From: an uncultured Bacteroidota bacterium
Lineage (GTDB): Bacteria; Bacteroidota; Bacteroidia; Bacteroidales; VadinHA17
Reading direction: 5' to 3'
DNA: 37,116 bases
Assembly (NCBI GenBank): GCA_937864815.1
Contig: CALMJY010000152.1
Coordinates: forward strand, 1-37,116
Part shown: in pieces, positions 26,234 through 35,751 of the stretch
Layout of the letters: every line of letters starts with the position of its first letter
Numbering within the stretch: the stretch's first letter is position 1
Translations under genes and position numbers: made by a program
Notes under the pieces: generated by a model
Told to the model about the DNA's origin: nothing
The model's database searches: none
Seen by the model: the letters and a program-made list of their open reading frames with translations, nothing else

Positions 26234-27925
26234 ATGAAGTTTTCAGAAAAGGAGATCAGGATTTTTAATGGTATAAGCCTTGTTGCCGGCATATTTACTG
26301 TAGTAATTGCAATTACTATGGTTTTAAGCCTCGTACAGCTTAAAACAATAGATCCGCTTGCCAACCCTGCCATTCAGATTGTTAAGGAACAGTTTGACAG
26401 GGATGTAAATAATAAAGACCTTGCCGAGCAGGTCCGGGCAATGGATCTGATGGCAAGAAAAGCTTATTTCTCGTCGAGATGGCAGGTTGAAACAGGGTCC
26501 TACCTCCTTCTTGCGGGTGCACTGGTTTTTGTTGTACTGCAAAGGCTTGTAGCAGGAAGTGAAAAACCTGCAAAGTCTTTTCGTCCGGATAAACCTGACA
26601 TTGATGCAGACAGGGTAAAAAACAGACGTTTTTTGTTAATCTCAGCAGGTGCAGTTACCCTTCTGGCAGTTATATCTTCATTTGTACTCAGGTCTGAACT
26701 TCCTTCTCCAGGTAGTTCAGAAGCCAAATCTGACTCAGCCGGAAAAAAAGTAGCTACATCCGGTATTAATATGCCTGATGAAGTCAATTATCCATTTTTC
26801 AGAGGTGAAGGAAGCAGTGGAATTTCAGCCGGAGAAGGATTTCCTGTTGAATGGGACGGACAGGAGGGCAGAAATATTAAATGGAAGATTGCAAATCCCA
26901 AACCTGGCCAGAGCTCACCTGTTATCTGGGGTGATAAGTTATTCATAACCGGTGCCGGTGACGGGGAAATAGCAGTCTATTGTATTGATAAAAATACAGG
27001 AGAACTCTTATGGAAAGGATCAGGAAAGGATTTTCCGGAAGCCTCATCCGAGGAACCTGAATCAGATGCCGAGGCAGGAATGGCAGTTCCTACTCCGGCA
27101 TTGAATGAGGACTATGTCTTTGCCATGTTTGGCAATGGAAATTTAGTCTGCTATGATCACGATGGTAAGTTTCAGTGGGGAAAGCACCTTGGTGTTCCTC
27201 AGAGTTCTTACGGATATTCTGCATCACTGGTAATTTATGAAAAGCTTTTACTTGTACAGTATGACAGCCAGGATAAACTTTCCCTTTCAGGATTTGATCT
27301 CAAGAGCGGAGAAATGAAATGGGAAACACCCAGGCCCGGTCGTCCGGTAAACTCCTCTCCTGTCCTGGCTTCATTCAATGGTGTACCTCAGTTGATTGTA
27401 AATGGTAACCCGGGAGTTTCAGCCTATGATCCGGTAAATGGAAAGGAATTGTGGACTCTGCCGGGTGTTTCAGGTGATGTTGCAGCATCGGCAGCTGTAA
27501 ACAGCAGCCTTGTTTATGTAGTGGCAGATTACTTTAAACTGGTTGCACTTAAACCAGGGAAAACCGGATCTGCAGCATGGGAAGATAATAGTTTTACAGC
27601 TGATGTTTCAAGCCCGGTTGCAAACGACAATTTCCTTTTCATGACAACAGGGAATGGAGATGCTGTTTGTTATAATGCACAGACAGGAGATACTCTGTGG
27701 ACAACCTATTTTGACAATCCGTTTTACGCATCACCGGTTATCTGTGACAATAAATTATGGATGCTTGACAGATCAGGAATTATGTATATTGCTGAGGCAG
27801 AAGGCAAGCTAAAGATTATTTCGAAATCACCTGTTGGTGAGCATACTGATGCAAGTCCTGCATTTTCTGAAGGGAAAATATATATCCGCGGGAAACAGAA
27901 TTTATACTGCATTTCATCGAAATGA
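26234..27925 (+). CDS. PQQ-like propeller with three N-terminal membrane helices
   Basis: Protein of 563 residues. Hydrophobic helices lie at about 13-36, 88-106 and 131-152, separated by short loops, and put the C-terminal domain in the periplasm. A linker leads to YPFFRGEGSSGIS (from about 186), the N-terminal family motif, and a propeller with GELLWKG, GKFQWGK, GEMKWET, GKELWTL and GDTLWTT blades. Three helices are unusual for this family, in which single anchors or signal peptides are usual. It follows the NapH-like gene after 3 bp. The helices may contact the NapH-like protein, an inference from order alone. No metal or haem motif was found. Confidence 0.86.
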   Translation: MKFSEKEIRIFNGISLVAGIFTVVIAITMVLSLVQLKTIDPLANPAIQIVKEQFDRDVNNKDLAEQVRAMDLMARKAYFSSRWQVETGSYLLLAGALVFVVLQRLVAGSEKPAKSFRPDKPDIDADRVKNRRFLLISAGAVTLLAVISSFVLRSELPSPGSSEAKSDSAGKKVATSGINMPDEVNYPFFRGEGSSGISAGEGFPVEWDGQEGRNIKWKIANPKPGQSSPVIWGDKLFITGAGDGEIAVYCIDKNTGELLWKGSGKDFPEASSEEPESDAEAGMAVPTPALNEDYVFAMFGNGNLVCYDHDGKFQWGKHLGVPQSSYGYSASLVIYEKLLLVQYDSQDKLSLSGFDLKSGEMKWETPRPGRPVNSSPVLASFNGVPQLIVNGNPGVSAYDPVNGKELWTLPGVSGDVAASAAVNSSLVYVVADYFKLVALKPGKTGSAAWEDNSFTADVSSPVANDNFLFMTTGNGDAVCYNAQTGDTLWTTYFDNPFYASPVICDNKLWMLDRSGIMYIAEAEGKLKIISKSPVGEHTDASPAFSEGKIYIRGKQNLYCISSK

Positions 27926-28012
27926 CAGAACCCGGACAGAAAAAACTTTTATAGTATATTGTTTGTTTGTCCATCAACAGGAACTGATATTAAATAATTA
28001 ACAATCTCCTTG

Positions 28013-29125
28013 ATGAAGGATCTTTTCATGATATTAATCTTTATTATTACTGCCAGCATAACGCACGGACAAATAAATGACTGGCCCGTATTCAGGGGAA
28101 AGAGATCTCTTTCAGGTATTTCCGACTATGAGATAGTGCAGAAACCTGCTTTACTCTGGAGTGTATCAACAGGAGCAAGAACAAAATCGTCTCCTGTTCT
28201 GAGTGATGGTACTCTCTTCTTTGGCAATGATAAAGGTACCATTATTGCTGTATCGACTAATGGAAAGATTAAATGGAGATTTGAAACAGGAAGTCCAACA
28301 GAGGCTCCACCTTTGATTTATGAAAAATTATTGTTCTCGGGTTCATCTGATGGAAACATGAGGGCAATCGATAAGTCAACCGGGAAACTGATATGGACCT
28401 ACAAAACAGATAATAAAATTGCAGGTTCGGCAAATATTTGGGAATCAGGATCTAAATCAGGGCTTGTATTCGGGAGCTACGATTATTTTCTGCATTGTAC
28501 AGACCCCGCTACCGGCAAACTTTTATGGAAACTTGAAACTCAGAATTATGTAAACGGAGCTCCTTCAATTTTCGGATCCAGTGTTGTATTCGGAGGCTGT
28601 GATGGAATTATCAGGATTGCGGATTGTGTTTCAGGCAGAGAGACAGATACGATAAATATAGGTGTATATATAGCCTCCTCTCCTGCAATATCAGCCGGAA
28701 TGGCATATTTTGGGGATTACGACGGAGAATTATATTGTGTCGATCTTAAGCAAAGAAAGGTTGAATGGCAGGTAACTGCAACTGAAAATGCGGGACCTGT
28801 GATAGCAATACCTGCCGCCGGCAATAACTTCGTAATTATCGGCAATGACGATAAGTACATGTATTGTTTCAATATTAATACAGGGAAACAGATATGGAAA
28901 TTCAGAACCAACGGACAAATAATTGGTTCAGCAGTTATGACCCCAACCAGGGTTCTTTTTGGGAGCACTGACGGGAATATTTATCTGCTTAATTTATCTG
29001 ACGGTAAGAAAATCTGGAATTTTAATGCAGGTGCATCCATTGGAAGTTCACCTGTAGTTATAAAAGACAGGTTTTATTTTCTTACAGAAGACGGAAGACT
29101 TCTGGCATTTGGATCAAAGAAATAA
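28013..29125 (+). CDS. exported PQQ-like beta-propeller protein
   Basis: Propeller of 370 residues. I use the ATG at 28013, one codon after a TTG. A signal peptide ends near TASITHG/Q. The mature protein begins DWPVFRGKRSLSG and then repeats GKIKWRF, GKLIWTY, GKLLWKL, RKVEWQV, GKQIWKF and GKKIWNF with SSPVLSDGTLFFG-type strands, giving about seven blades, closest in shape to BamB. It is preceded by an 87-bp gap, the largest in the operon, which might contain an internal promoter. It is the last of the propellers, and the glycosyltransferase gene begins 3 bp later. Confidence 0.87.
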   Translation: MKDLFMILIFIITASITHGQINDWPVFRGKRSLSGISDYEIVQKPALLWSVSTGARTKSSPVLSDGTLFFGNDKGTIIAVSTNGKIKWRFETGSPTEAPPLIYEKLLFSGSSDGNMRAIDKSTGKLIWTYKTDNKIAGSANIWESGSKSGLVFGSYDYFLHCTDPATGKLLWKLETQNYVNGAPSIFGSSVVFGGCDGIIRIADCVSGRETDTINIGVYIASSPAISAGMAYFGDYDGELYCVDLKQRKVEWQVTATENAGPVIAIPAAGNNFVIIGNDDKYMYCFNINTGKQIWKFRTNGQIIGSAVMTPTRVLFGSTDGNIYLLNLSDGKKIWNFNAGASIGSSPVVIKDRFYFLTEDGRLLAFGSKK

Positions 29126-29128
29126 AAA

Positions 29129-30436
29129 ATGAAAATAGTCTATTTGATTACAGGATCAGGAGGATCATTCTATTGCGGTAACTGCTACCGCGATATGCTA
29201 TTCCTTCGTGCAATCAGGAAGGTTCCGGGGATTACAGCATCAGCTATCCCTCTGTATCTCCCACCTGATAAATCGAATACTGAAACAGGTTTCGATAAGC
29301 ATGTTTTCTTCGGAGCAATTTCCATGTACCTGAGAGAAAAGGCTCCGTTTCTCAGAAATATGCCGTCATTCATGGATAAATTCTTTGATTCTGCACCTTT
29401 CCTTAAAATAGCCGCAAAGCAGGCAGGAACAACCAGGACTGACGGCCTTGAAGAGCTTACCCTGAATATGATCGAAGGAGACAATGCATTTAAACCAGCC
29501 GAAGTCAGAAGGCTGGTGAATTACCTGGAATCGACAGGCAAACCGGATATAGTTCATCTGTCAAATGCACTTATTCTGGGACTTGCACGTCAATTGAAGA
29601 AACATATGAAAATAAGGGTTGTCTGCTCGCTGCTGAATGAGGATGACTGGATAGACGAGATGAAGGAACCTTTTAAAAGCAGAGCATGGGAGCTTATTGG
29701 CAAGGAAGCAGTATATGTTGACAGGTTTGTGACTCCAAGTCGCTACTATAAAGATTTGTTCATTTCAAAAACAGGTGTTAAAGGAGATAATATTGATATA
29801 GTTCCTCTGGGATTCGATTCTGATGGATTTAACGCAGAGAAGATTATTAACAGGGCTCCGTCAGTAGGATATTTCTGCAGGGTAAATGCTCATAATGGCT
29901 TCGACAAGATCGTGGATGCCTTTATCAAAATGAAGCATCAGAATACTATTCCTGACCTCACTTTAAATGTTTGCGGAGGTTACACGGGAGATGATAAACC
30001 TTTTGTATCATCCCAGATAAAAAAGATACGGGAACATGGATTTCAGAAAAGTGTCAGGATTTACCCTGAATTCCAGGGCAATAAGAAGGCTGAGTTCTTT
30101 AAATCTGTAGATGTTTTAAGTGTTCCGGTACGCAAATATGATGGCTATGGTATGTATATACTGGAAGCAAATCTGGAAGGAGTACCTGTTGTACAGCCAT
30201 CTACCGGTGCTTTCCCGGAGATTATTGAGACAACCGGAGGAGGCATTACCTATAGCCCGGATAATTCTGATGCTCTTGCTGAAACGCTTACCCGAATGCT
30301 GACAGACAGTACACTCAGAGAGGAAAAAGGCAGAAACGGTTATGCAGGTGTAAGATCAAAATTATCTCTTGGAAAAATGTCAGAAGGCCTTGCCAGCCTT
30401 TATAATACAACTATGCAGGGAGAAACAAAACTCTAA
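29129..30436 (+). CDS. GT4-type glycosyltransferase with N-terminal CxxC motif
   Basis: Cytosolic glycosyltransferase of 435 residues with the GT-B fold. The N-terminal domain starts MKIVYLITGSGGSFYCGNC, where CGNC (Cys17, Cys20) sits beside the glycine-rich loop that binds the acceptor or phosphates. The C-terminal half has SVGYFCRVNAHNGFDKIVDAF and the donor-site segment VPVRKYDGYGMYILEANLEG, in which Glu of YILEANLEG fills the E-x7-E position of GT4. Donor and acceptor are unknown. It is 3 bp after a propeller gene and 10 bp before the ABC transporter ATPase, hinting that the product is a glycan or glycolipid that is exported or attached to an envelope component. Confidence 0.88.
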   Translation: MKIVYLITGSGGSFYCGNCYRDMLFLRAIRKVPGITASAIPLYLPPDKSNTETGFDKHVFFGAISMYLREKAPFLRNMPSFMDKFFDSAPFLKIAAKQAGTTRTDGLEELTLNMIEGDNAFKPAEVRRLVNYLESTGKPDIVHLSNALILGLARQLKKHMKIRVVCSLLNEDDWIDEMKEPFKSRAWELIGKEAVYVDRFVTPSRYYKDLFISKTGVKGDNIDIVPLGFDSDGFNAEKIINRAPSVGYFCRVNAHNGFDKIVDAFIKMKHQNTIPDLTLNVCGGYTGDDKPFVSSQIKKIREHGFQKSVRIYPEFQGNKKAEFFKSVDVLSVPVRKYDGYGMYILEANLEGVPVVQPSTGAFPEIIETTGGGITYSPDNSDALAETLTRMLTDSTLREEKGRNGYAGVRSKLSLGKMSEGLASLYNTTMQGETKL

Positions 30437-30446
30437 GAATTGTGAT

Positions 30447-31112
30447 ATGCTCAAACTTGAAAATATATCAAAATCATTTCCACAGAGAGGCATTGTACTT
30501 GATAATCTGGTTCTTGAAGCCGGTGAAGGTGATTCCATTGCAATTACAGGACCATCAGGATCAGGAAAATCAACTCTTATGAATATTATTGGTGCACTTG
30601 ACAGGCCTGATTCAGGAGATGTGAAATTCCGCGGAAATTCTATTCTGAACCTGTCTAATAATGAGTTGTCAGGATACCGTAACAGAAACATAGGTTTTGT
30701 ATTTCAGGATCATCTGCTCCTCAATCACCTGACTATCAGAGAAAACATTCTGCTCCCACTTTTTGCAGAAAAGATCAGCAGCAATGAATACACTGAAAAA
30801 TTGAGTTATTGTGACCTGCTGGCAGAAAGAGTAGGCATAACAGGGTTGATGGATAAATTTCCCTTCCAGATATCGGGTGGAGAAGCTCAGAGAGCTACCA
30901 TTGTCAGGGCTCTGACAGGTAAACCATCTTTGCTTCTTGCCGATGAACCCACAGGATCGCTTGATGCCAAAAATGCTGAAAATCTTGGCAGCTTGCTTGT
31001 AGAGCTTAACAGGGAATTCAGGATAACTCTGATAGTTGCAACTCATTCTGTTGATATGGCTTCAAGGATGGCTTTGCATATGAAGCTTGATGAAGGCAAA
31101 CTGAAAGTATAA
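30447..31112 (+). CDS. ABC transporter ATP-binding protein (LolD/MacB/YbbA type)
   Basis: ATPase subunit of 221 residues. The start is the ATG at 30447, giving MLKLENISKSFP; an earlier in-frame ATG at 30369 would overlap the glycosyltransferase gene and add no homologous sequence. Walker A is GPSGSGKS (35-42), the Q-loop lies in FVFQDHLLL, the signature is ISGGEAQ (about 142-148), Walker B is LLLADEPTGSLD, and the H-loop is ATHS. These features are those of the MacB/LolD group that works with FtsX-like permeases; the permease gene follows after 17 bp. Confidence 0.94.
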   Translation: MLKLENISKSFPQRGIVLDNLVLEAGEGDSIAITGPSGSGKSTLMNIIGALDRPDSGDVKFRGNSILNLSNNELSGYRNRNIGFVFQDHLLLNHLTIRENILLPLFAEKISSNEYTEKLSYCDLLAERVGITGLMDKFPFQISGGEAQRATIVRALTGKPSLLLADEPTGSLDAKNAENLGSLLVELNREFRITLIVATHSVDMASRMALHMKLDEGKLKV

Positions 31113-31129
31113 CCTTTCATTATCTTAAA

Positions 31130-34100
31130 ATGAAAAATCAACTCCTCAGGTTTACTTTACGTTCCCTTCTGTTCTATAAAAGAGACTATCTTAATCAGAC
31201 AATCATTATTGCTATTCTGGCAGCAATAATAACCGGTTCCTTACTGACAGGAGAATCAGTAAGGCAGAGTTTGAAGAGGCAATCCGGCGAAAAACTTGGC
31301 AAAACCGATATATTAATAAGTTCCGGTCTCAGATATTTTGATCCATCAATCGCTGACAGACTGACTTCGTTACAGAGGATCATTACTACCCCCATCCTGG
31401 AAACAGATGGTTACTGCCAGAATTTTGCCACCGGAGCTACTGCTCTTGAAATCAGTATCTATGGGATCAGAAAAGACTTTTTTTCGTTCCATGGAATAGA
31501 CAGCATCGACATACCAGAAGGAACTGCGGCAATTAATTCTGTACTGGCAGAGCAATTAGGAATTCAGGAAGGAGAAGAAATAATAGTAAGGTTCAGGGAT
31601 ACTGATCCTATACCTGAGAATGCTCCATTTGCACCGGAAGAAAATGGCGAAAACTCCAAAGTCCTCAAAGTAGCCAGAATTCTGGGCACTTGCTGTGCAG
31701 GAAACTTCTCCCTTGGTATCAGCCAGGTATTACCACGTAATATCTTTATGAATCTGGATGATTTACAGGACGCTGATAATCAGAAATCCAGGGTCAACAG
31801 ACTGTTGATAGCCAATCCTGGTAAGATTTCCGAATCTTCAATTTATAATTTGCTAAAGGAAATACTTACAATAAATGATATCGGACTTTCTATCCGAAAA
31901 TCGGAGGTTACTGGCGAGAAAGAGATAATATCAGACAGAATTTTTATCGACAGTTTACTCGTCGGAAGAATTTTAAATGAATTAAAAAAAGGGTATCCTG
32001 TACTCACCTACCTTGCCAATAGTCTGAAAACAAAAAATGGTGAAAATCCCTACTCTTTCATAGCAGGACTTCCTCCTGATGTGATATCTGAAACGACTGA
32101 GGATGAAATAATTATTAGTAAATGGCTGGCAGATGACCTCAGATCGGGACCTGGTGATGAAATATCTCTGAAATGGTACCATCAGGTCGGAAACCTTCTT
32201 GAAGAGCGAGAAAAAAAATTTATAATAAAAAGTATTACCGGGAATAATGTCATTTACTCTGATCCCTCTCTGATGCCTGAATTTCCCGGAATTTCCGGCA
32301 GTACTTCATGCTCATCATGGGATGCAGGTATTCCTATACTTATGGACAGGATCAGGGAAAAGGATGAGAAATACTGGGACACGTACAAAGGTACCCCAAA
32401 AGCCTTTATAAGCTATGAAAATGCGAAAAAGCTATGGGGCAATCTTTTCGGACTTGCCACTGCAATCAGATTTTCCGGAGATATTGAAAATGAAATTATT
32501 ATAAACACACTAAAAGGGAAGATTGAACCTTCAGATGCAGGAATTTCCATACGTAATGTACGTATTTCGGGTGAAGATGCTGCATCCCAGGGTGTAGATT
32601 TCGGGACTCTTTTTCTGAGTCTTGGATTCTTTATTATTCTGTCCTGCATCATACTGCTTTCATTTTCTGTTTCAATATTCTTCGATTCAAAAAAGGAACA
32701 GGTAAAAACATATTATGCTCTTGGATTCAGACACAGTCTGATCGGAAGAATGCTGTTTAATGAAACTGCGATAATATCTGTTGCAGGTGCTTTTTCCGGA
32801 GTTTTTACAGGATACGGAGTTAACGTATTAATTATTCATGCTCTGAATACGGTATGGACCGGAGCAGTTCAAACCAATACTATAACTCCAGGATTCGATT
32901 TTGTCACCGTAATTATCGGTTTCATCTCCACAATTCTGATTGCTCAGGTGCTTGTAATGATACGACTAAGAAATTTCCTTAAAAGATTAGGCAGTGACTC
33001 AAAAGAAAGATTTGTCATCCATTCATCAAAGAGGAATTTACTTTCACTAATACTGGTTTCCATTCCTGCCATAATACTTTCAGTTGTTTCAGTATTATCA
33101 GATGATAGTTCTGTACTGCTCTCCTTTACCGGCGGTACACTCGTGTTTATTGCTCTAATACTTTCAATAAAACAGTATTACCTCACAGGGCTTAAAAAAA
33201 CATTAACCGGTTCAGAAAGATTTTACAGATTATCCAAACGATTCTATTCGTTCAATCCTTCCCAGGCTGTAACTCCTGTTATTTTTATTGGTGCAGGCAT
33301 TTTTGCCATAATAATTACAAGTTCCAACAGGTTAACTCTTTCTGAAGATATGCTCAGGAATGAAGGCGGCACAGGAGGTTATCTGCTGTGGTCTGAGTCT
33401 GCCATCCCGGTGAAACAGAATCTGAATTCTGAAACAGGGAAAAAAGAATTCGGATTGTATGATCCTGAATTTAAAAATATTGAGGTTCTTCAGTGTCTGA
33501 AGCTTCAGGGGGATGATGCCAGCTGTCTCAATCTCAATCATATCAAAGCACCTCCGTTGCTTGGAGTTGATCCTGCAGAAATAATAAGGAGAGGTTCATT
33601 CTCTTTTGCTGCTGTGAAAGAGGATTCAGAAAATAAAAATCCATGGATGCTGCTAAGTGATAAAGCAGGAACTGACATAATTTACGGGATAGCTGATCAG
33701 ACAGTTTTGCAGTGGGGTCTGAAAGTTAAAACCGGCGACACTCTGGTTTTCAGGTCTGAAAAAGGGAAATTGCTCAGGATAGTAATTAGCGGTGGCCTTA
33801 AATCATCGGTTTTCCAGGGACATTTGATAATTGGTGAAAAATATTTCAGAGAGTATTATCCTTCTGTAGCAGGAAGTTCAGTATTTCTAATTGATGGAGA
33901 AAATGAGGAGACAGAACAAATGAAAACACTACTCTCCGATCGTTTTTCAAATTACGGTCTGTCAGTCGAGTCCGCCTCTGATAAGCTTGCATCCTTTTTT
34001 ATAGTCACCAATACATATCTGAACGTATTTACAATACTTGGAATACTTGGATTGATACTTGGTGTATTTGGCCTTGGATTCATGCTTATTCGAAATTATG

Positions 34101-34390
34101 ACATACGGAGAAAAGAGTTTGCATTGCTTATGGCTACAGGATTTAATGTTAAAAAGGTATCGAAGTATATCCTTTTCGACCAGGTTATAATACTGGCTTG
34201 GGGAATATTAACTGGAACATTATCAGCTATTTTAGCCACTTTCCCATCACTGAAGAGCAGTAATGTGACTTCAGTAACTTTGATTTTAATAATGGTTCTG
34301 GCTGTGTTTTTTTCAGGTATGGCTATACTTTATTTCTCTGTAAACAGGGTGAAGAGAACTGACCTGCTCAAACAGCTTAAAAAGGATTAA
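31130..34390 (+). CDS. FtsX-like ABC permease, ten-TM YbbP-type
   Basis: Large permease of 1086 residues. TM1 (about 24-42) is followed by a long extracytoplasmic domain, then an FtsX core with three TMs (about 490-620), two more TM pairs (about 635-735, including VTPVIFIGAGIFAII), a second periplasmic domain (about 740-960) and a C-terminal FtsX core (about 963-1080) with RRKEFALLMATGF. Two FtsX cores and ten TMs fit the YbbP layout rather than the four-TM LolC/E and MacB. YbbP-like systems have an unclear role in envelope or lipid export. The stop TAA overlaps that of the convergent kinase gene in the four bases TTAA. It ends the long plus-strand operon. Confidence 0.9.
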   Translation: MKNQLLRFTLRSLLFYKRDYLNQTIIIAILAAIITGSLLTGESVRQSLKRQSGEKLGKTDILISSGLRYFDPSIADRLTSLQRIITTPILETDGYCQNFATGATALEISIYGIRKDFFSFHGIDSIDIPEGTAAINSVLAEQLGIQEGEEIIVRFRDTDPIPENAPFAPEENGENSKVLKVARILGTCCAGNFSLGISQVLPRNIFMNLDDLQDADNQKSRVNRLLIANPGKISESSIYNLLKEILTINDIGLSIRKSEVTGEKEIISDRIFIDSLLVGRILNELKKGYPVLTYLANSLKTKNGENPYSFIAGLPPDVISETTEDEIIISKWLADDLRSGPGDEISLKWYHQVGNLLEEREKKFIIKSITGNNVIYSDPSLMPEFPGISGSTSCSSWDAGIPILMDRIREKDEKYWDTYKGTPKAFISYENAKKLWGNLFGLATAIRFSGDIENEIIINTLKGKIEPSDAGISIRNVRISGEDAASQGVDFGTLFLSLGFFIILSCIILLSFSVSIFFDSKKEQVKTYYALGFRHSLIGRMLFNETAIISVAGAFSGVFTGYGVNVLIIHALNTVWTGAVQTNTITPGFDFVTVIIGFISTILIAQVLVMIRLRNFLKRLGSDSKERFVIHSSKRNLLSLILVSIPAIILSVVSVLSDDSSVLLSFTGGTLVFIALILSIKQYYLTGLKKTLTGSERFYRLSKRFYSFNPSQAVTPVIFIGAGIFAIIITSSNRLTLSEDMLRNEGGTGGYLLWSESAIPVKQNLNSETGKKEFGLYDPEFKNIEVLQCLKLQGDDASCLNLNHIKAPPLLGVDPAEIIRRGSFSFAAVKEDSENKNPWMLLSDKAGTDIIYGIADQTVLQWGLKVKTGDTLVFRSEKGKLLRIVISGGLKSSVFQGHLIIGEKYFREYYPSVAGSSVFLIDGENEETEQMKTLLSDRFSNYGLSVESASDKLASFFIVTNTYLNVFTILGILGLILGVFGLGFMLIRNYDIRRKEFALLMATGFNVKKVSKYILFDQVIILAWGILTGTLSAILATFPSLKSSNVTSVTLILIMVLAVFFSGMAILYFSVNRVKRTDLLKQLKKD

Positions 34391-35739
34391 CCTGTACATT
34401 CAATCAATCCAAGGTTAACTTCAGGCTTTAGTCCTGACAATACGAGGGCTGCCCCGAGGGCAGAAGCATTACTGATTTCTGATCTGTATACTTTTTTATC
34501 AGGAAAATACTCCTTAATCAGGTTAAGGAAGTGCTCATTCTTTGAAAATCCTCCTGTGATGTAAATATTCGAAATATCATTGTTTTCAGGAAGGATAAGA
34601 TTGACAGATTCCATTGTTAAGTGGCATAACTCGTTCATTAACTGATGATATGCAATTTCGAAATTTTTGAACTGATATAGATCGATCCGTTCCCTGAATT
34701 CACGTTCAAACGGCTCTTTCTGGAAAAAGATTTTTTCTTCCTGATATTTATTCCTTAATGCCAGTGATGCATTTTTGTCGTATTTTACATTTCTGAAATA
34801 ATCTGCAGGTTTATTAAAATGATCATTCAGTAAACCTACTCCTGTCTCAAGCATATGCCCCAGAAAGAGTCTGGATGATTTTACAGGTTGTCTGTTTATA
34901 CTCATATAGCAGAGACAATCTTTATCCAGCTGTTCGGTAGTTAGAATTTCAGAATTGAAAGGATTCATATTTATGCACCATGTTCCGGTGGAAAGAAGTA
35001 TGAATTTGCCCTTGCTTTCAGAGAAATATGGTGCTAGAGAAGCTGAACTGTCGTGAATACCTATCCCCACTTTTACTTTTTTACCCCCAAATGTAACTGC
35101 TGAATTTGTGTCAACCGGAACAGGATCAGGTAATTCAATGCCTAAAGTACTGATCCACTGATGATATTTCATATTATCAAAATCCCACAAAGCTGTGTGG
35201 CACCCTATCGATGTATGTTCGGAATAGATTTTCCCGGTTAGAGTGTATGATAAGTATTGTGGAAAATGCAAAACGTGCCTGATCTTTGAAAATACTTCAG
35301 GTTTGGTTCTTTTAAGCCATAATAGTTGCATGCCTGAATTCAGCATTCCCAGATCAGGAGATGCGGTTCTTCTGCAGAATTCATCACGTCCTCCGTTTCG
35401 TTTGTAAATGCTCTCAGGAATTATTTCATCAAGAGGTTTCAGATAGTTATAGGCAGGTGTCAGTCTTTTACCATTTTTATCCAGGCATACAACTGTGGCT
35501 CCATAGGTTGTAATATTAATATCTGTAAGATCATATTTATCGGATGTTACAAATTTATTAATTGTCGAAAGAAGCCATTTTTCTATCCTTTCAAGATCAT
35601 CGCATTCAAAACCGTCATCATCTTTAACTTCAGCAAATTTCTGTTCTTCTTCATGAATGACCTTCATTCTATCATTAAAAAGAATGATCTTCTTATTGGT
35701 CTTTCCAATATCAAAAACAGCAATCACCCTCTCTTTCAT
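34387..35739 (-). CDS. FGGY-family sugar kinase, probable L-rhamnulokinase
   Basis: Cytosolic kinase of 450 residues with the FGGY fold. The N-terminal phosphate loop is FDIGKTNKKI (9-18). GIHDSSASLAPY and STGTWCINMNPF belong to the sugar-binding and hinge region, and YITGGFSKNEHFLN near the C-terminus is the adenosine-binding motif. It lies 12 bp downstream of L-rhamnose isomerase in the same operon, so L-rhamnulose is the likely substrate, but L-fuculose or another ketose is not excluded; no aldolase gene is in view. The last four bases overlap the ABC permease stop on the opposite strand. Confidence 0.88.
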   Translation of the reverse strand: MKERVIAVFDIGKTNKKIILFNDRMKVIHEEEQKFAEVKDDDGFECDDLERIEKWLLSTINKFVTSDKYDLTDINITTYGATVVCLDKNGKRLTPAYNYLKPLDEIIPESIYKRNGGRDEFCRRTASPDLGMLNSGMQLLWLKRTKPEVFSKIRHVLHFPQYLSYTLTGKIYSEHTSIGCHTALWDFDNMKYHQWISTLGIELPDPVPVDTNSAVTFGGKKVKVGIGIHDSSASLAPYFSESKGKFILLSTGTWCINMNPFNSEILTTEQLDKDCLCYMSINRQPVKSSRLFLGHMLETGVGLLNDHFNKPADYFRNVKYDKNASLALRNKYQEEKIFFQKEPFEREFRERIDLYQFKNFEIAYHQLMNELCHLTMESVNLILPENNDISNIYITGGFSKNEHFLNLIKEYFPDKKVYRSEISNASALGAALVLSGLKPEVNLGLIECTG

Positions 35740-35751
35740 ACAAACATGCTT

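Noticed and set aside
19261-29125. PQQ-dependent alcohol dehydrogenases
   Set aside because: The propellers have PQQ-like repeats but no vicinal Cys pair, haem motif or full-length dehydrogenase pattern; they look like BamB-type binding or scaffold proteins.
30369-30446. Upstream ATG at 30369 for the ABC ATPase
   Set aside because: It overlaps the glycosyltransferase gene and adds sequence unlike any ABC ATPase N-terminus; MLKLEN at 30447 is typical.
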